Of a DNA stretch of 39,676 nucleotides, positions 37,531-39,676 are shown in pieces (position 1 is the stretch's first letter; each line of letters begins with the position of its first letter). The DNA comes from Candidatus Nomurabacteria bacterium (GTDB taxonomy: Bacteria > Patescibacteria > Paceibacteria > UBA9973). The stretch is taken from positions 1 to 39,676 of the forward strand of contig JAHFNH010000006.1 of NCBI GenBank assembly GCA_023267435.1, given 5' to 3'. The notes below the pieces were generated by a model. That model was not told where the DNA came from and did not search any database. It worked only from the letters and a program-made list of their open reading frames with translations. A program made the translations under genes and the position numbers.

Positions 37531-39676
37531 TTAAGCTTTAGGATGTGTGATGTATAACTTTCTTCCGATGATAGCTAATGCTATGATCGCAAGTATTAGA
37601 AATAGCCATCCGATCAATCGAGGCAGGGAACTTAATGCGAAGATAGAGTTCGCTTCAAGTCCGGTGCCTGTTGTCACAGAGTTTGTCACATAAGATATTT
37701 CATCTTTACTCAAGCTTGATCCGGTGACATTATAAGATGCCACTGCGGTAGTCACAAGAACATTCTGAAGGGAAGCATTAGAGTTAACTTTGCCTTTTAT
37801 TGTCATTGTACTTGTCTGATTTGGAGCCAAAGCTTTTATGTCGAAGGTTACAATGTTATTGCTTTCTAGCGTGCCTAGATCAGATTCAGTGAAATCAATC
37901 TCACTTGGAAGCTGGACGGTCAATTTTATATTTTCAAGATTCTTTGAAGCGACATTTTCGAAAGTTACAGAATAATCTACTTCATCTCCGACTGCGAGCT
38001 TTTCTTTCGTGGTTGTGATTCCAAGCTTGGCTGTCGCAACTCCAGAATAATCTTGAGAAGAATTGTTTGTGTCGTTTATAACTGGCACGTTATCCATGGA
38101 ATTTATAACATTAACATTTGATCCGTCTCCTGCTGTTGGAATTGTATTTGTATTGTCTGTCACTAGGACTATGTTGGGAGTTTGGAAGACAAGAATGTTT
38201 CCGTCATGAATCACACCTTGATTCACAGCTACTGCTCGGAAGTAGTAGATCGTATTTGGAGTTAAGTTCGTAACTACTTCTGAGAAGCTTATTGAAGCAG
38301 CTGTGCCTAAAGATTTTTGAGGTGTTGATAGATTTAAAGCAGATGTCTTTCCATATTGGAAATATCCTGTTGTTGCGGATCCATTTTGATTGATAAATAA
38401 TCCGTTCAGTTTTGCTGAAGTGGAAGTTTTCTGAGTTGCTTGAATTGTGGTGATTACTCCATTTAAGGAAGTTGAACCATTGGTAGGTGTGGTTGTGTTT
38501 GTTGTTGCGGGAGTAGTGGTTGTAGTTGTCTGGAAAGAAAGAATATTTCCTTTGACTGTGCCATAAGAATTGTTTGCGACAGCACGGAAATAATAAGTTG
38601 TGTTGGGAGTGAGGCCTGTAATATTTTGTATTAAAGATGAAACTACACTTGCTGTGCCTTGAGATGTGTGAACTGTCTCACTTGGAGTTCCTGCTAAAGT
38701 GCTTGAAGTGTTGTATTCAAACCAAGCTGTTGTCGGTGATCCATCTGGATTGATTGAACCGCCCAATGTTGCTGAAATGTTTATAACGTTTGTAGCATTC
38801 TGAGTGATGACTGTAGGTAGGAATACAATTCCACCACCTCCACCCCCGCCTCCACCACCGCCTATTGGGTTAATAGTGAAAGTAGAAGAACCAGATGTGC
38901 ATCCGCCATTGGCAACAGTAATATTTCCAGTACCAGCAGTAGTTGTGTCAGCTACGGTTAGACTAATAGTTAAAGAAATTGGACTCAAGACATTTGTTGT
39001 TCGTGCTGTTCCATTGAACAATGCAGAAGAAGTTCCGTTTACAAAATTGTTACCTGTGACAGTGACAAGAGTTGCTCCAGCTCCAGCTGTGACTGAATTA
39101 GGAGAAAGTAAAGTGATAGATGGACTTAATCCGCAACCGCCTCCTCCGCCAACTGCCAAAGTTGTAAAACTAATATTTGAGTTAACAAGATTTGGTCCGT
39201 CAGTAGCGACAAGCTTGTAGGTATATGAAGTGTTCGCTGTAAGTCCAGTCAAAGAAAAAGGAGGCAAGGTGACATTACCAATTCCTGTGATTCCGTTGAC
39301 TTGTGATCCCGGAAGGGTATTACCATTTTGATCTTGATACCAAACATTGATAGTTGTTCCATTTGGATTAACTACGCCGTTTAGAGTAGCTGTAGTTTGA
39401 GTGACGCCTGTTGCAGTGGCGGAGATGATGGAAGCGACAGGAGCTACTAGAGTTGTAAAACTAATATTTGAGTTAACAAGATTTGGTCCGTCAGTAGCGA
39501 CAAGCTTGTAGGTATATGAAGTGTTCGCTGTAAGTCCAGTCAAAGAAAAAGGAGGCAAGGTGACATTACCAATTCCTGTGATTCCGTTGACTTGTGATCC
39601 CGGAAGGGTATTACCATTTTGATCTTGATACCAAACATTGATAGTTGTTCCATTTGGATTAACTACGCCGTTTAGA
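37531..39676 (-). CDS. Large surface protein with FN3-like and TIG-type domains, DUF11-like domain and C-terminal anchor; 5' end outside window
   Basis: The frame is open to the right edge, so the N-terminus is missing. From N to C: at least two 97-residue FN3-like repeats (NGVVNPNGTT, YTYKLVATDG), an IPT/TIG-like domain (SITLLSPNSVTAGAG), a linker of about eleven Gly, two further FN3-like domains (GLTPNTTYYFRAVA), a DUF11-like domain (YSVTFENVASKNLENIKL) and a C-terminal membrane helix (LIGWLFLILAIIALAIIG) followed by a basic tail. It is likely a cell-surface adhesin or stalk. Tandem repeats at 39160-39676 are nearly identical. Confidence 0.85.
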   Translation of the reverse strand, partial: LNGVVNPNGTTINVWYQDQNGNTLPGSQVNGITGIGNVTLPPFSLTGLTANTSYTYKLVATDGPNLVNSNISFTTLVAPVASIISATATGVTQTTATLNGVVNPNGTTINVWYQDQNGNTLPGSQVNGITGIGNVTLPPFSLTGLTANTSYTYKLVATDGPNLVNSNISFTTLAVGGGGGCGLSPSITLLSPNSVTAGAGATLVTVTGNNFVNGTSSALFNGTARTTNVLSPISLTISLTVADTTTAGTGNITVANGGCTSGSSTFTINPIGGGGGGGGGGGIVFLPTVITQNATNVINISATLGGSINPDGSPTTAWFEYNTSSTLAGTPSETVHTSQGTASVVSSLIQNITGLTPNTTYYFRAVANNSYGTVKGNILSFQTTTTTTPATTNTTTPTNGSTSLNGVITTIQATQKTSTSAKLNGLFINQNGSATTGYFQYGKTSALNLSTPQKSLGTAASISFSEVVTNLTPNTIYYFRAVAVNQGVIHDGNILVFQTPNIVLVTDNTNTIPTAGDGSNVNVINSMDNVPVINDTNNSSQDYSGVATAKLGITTTKEKLAVGDEVDYSVTFENVASKNLENIKLTVQLPSEIDFTESDLGTLESNNIVTFDIKALAPNQTSTMTIKGKVNSNASLQNVLVTTAVASYNVTGSSLSKDEISYVTNSVTTGTGLEANSIFALSSLPRLIGWLFLILAIIALAIIGRKLYITHPKA
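39160..39676 (-). repeat. Tandem 291-bp repeat in the surface protein gene
   Basis: Positions 39160-39450 (copy A) and 39451 to the window end (copy B, 226 bases visible) are identical over the visible overlap, as far as I can compare. The period of 291 bp equals 97 codons, so repeat number can change without breaking the frame. More copies probably lie to the right. Confidence 0.9.

Noticed and set aside
38804..39220. A 138-codon plus-strand frame with a run of prolines
   Set aside because: It is the complement of the Gly-rich linkers of the real minus-strand surface protein.

Overview
This window looks like a piece of a Candidate Phyla Radiation (Patescibacteria) chromosome, most likely a Parcubacteria-type lineage. 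The evidence is the low GC content, very short intergenic spaces, a divergent 23S rRNA carrying a group I intron, and the gene order rnj - family-5 solute-binding protein - secG. The genes are otherwise small and simple: FtsW/RodA, FolD, SecD/SecF, LemA/HtpX, GatC/GatA, RNase J. TGA is used as a stop, so the code is standard table 11. Starts almost never carry a Shine-Dalgarno sequence. Many genes have an extended -10 box (TGnTATAAT-like), in several cases only about 7 nt before the start codon, which suggests leaderless mRNAs. This assignment is inference from the sequence; no database search was possible.

Layout. 1-1000: 3' part of a 23S rRNA gene interrupted by a 346-nt ORF-less group I intron, four small hairpins, and 5S rRNA. 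1059-2670: three short orphan genes, each with its own promoter and terminator. 2687-9100: a SIMPL protein on the minus strand, then an envelope run on the plus strand (C-rich membrane-anchored protein, rodA, folD, PAP2 phosphatase, secD, secF). 9237-13764: lemA, an anchored protein, htpX, gatC, gatA and a membrane-anchored HEPN-like protein. 13817-14361: three tRNAs (probable initiator Met, Met-CAU, Asp) and a 144-bp palindromic element that echoes the 3' end of tRNA-Asp. 14392-19350: Nudix, SET methyltransferase, alpha/beta hydrolase, two GT2 glycosyltransferases, DedA, PAP2-like and diacylglycerol/undecaprenol kinase. 19366-25086: a thiol-redox and copper block (thioredoxin-like, DsbB, DoxX, CsoR, CopA, HMA-DsbD-like, cupredoxin).

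25169-30004: an accessory stretch with a 20-residue lysine-rich protein, an HNH endonuclease gene bracketed by a 77-bp perfect direct repeat, a BCAM0308-like zinc-ribbon protein, a transglutaminase-like protein, an orphan, a CPBP-type membrane protein and a DoxX protein. 30046-35262: minus-strand MFS transporter, RNase J, solute-binding protein and SecG. 35339-37407: a strong promoter, a structured 5' leader and a secreted protein ending in a type IX secretion (Bacteroidota-style) sorting domain, unexpected in this lineage. 37531-39676: a large minus-strand surface protein with near-identical 97-residue repeats, cut by the window's right edge.

How the genes fit together. The envelope run supplies wall elongation (RodA), lipid carrier recycling (PAP2, DgkA) and secretion (SecDF, SecG). 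The 19366-25086 block pairs oxidative protein folding with copper export. A perfect CsoR palindrome fills the 17-bp spacer of the csoR promoter, so copper probably derepresses csoR and, by read-through, copA. The points most worth a second look are the HNH-repeat insertion, the palindromic element beside tRNA-Asp, the T9SS-tailed protein with its leader, and the intron.
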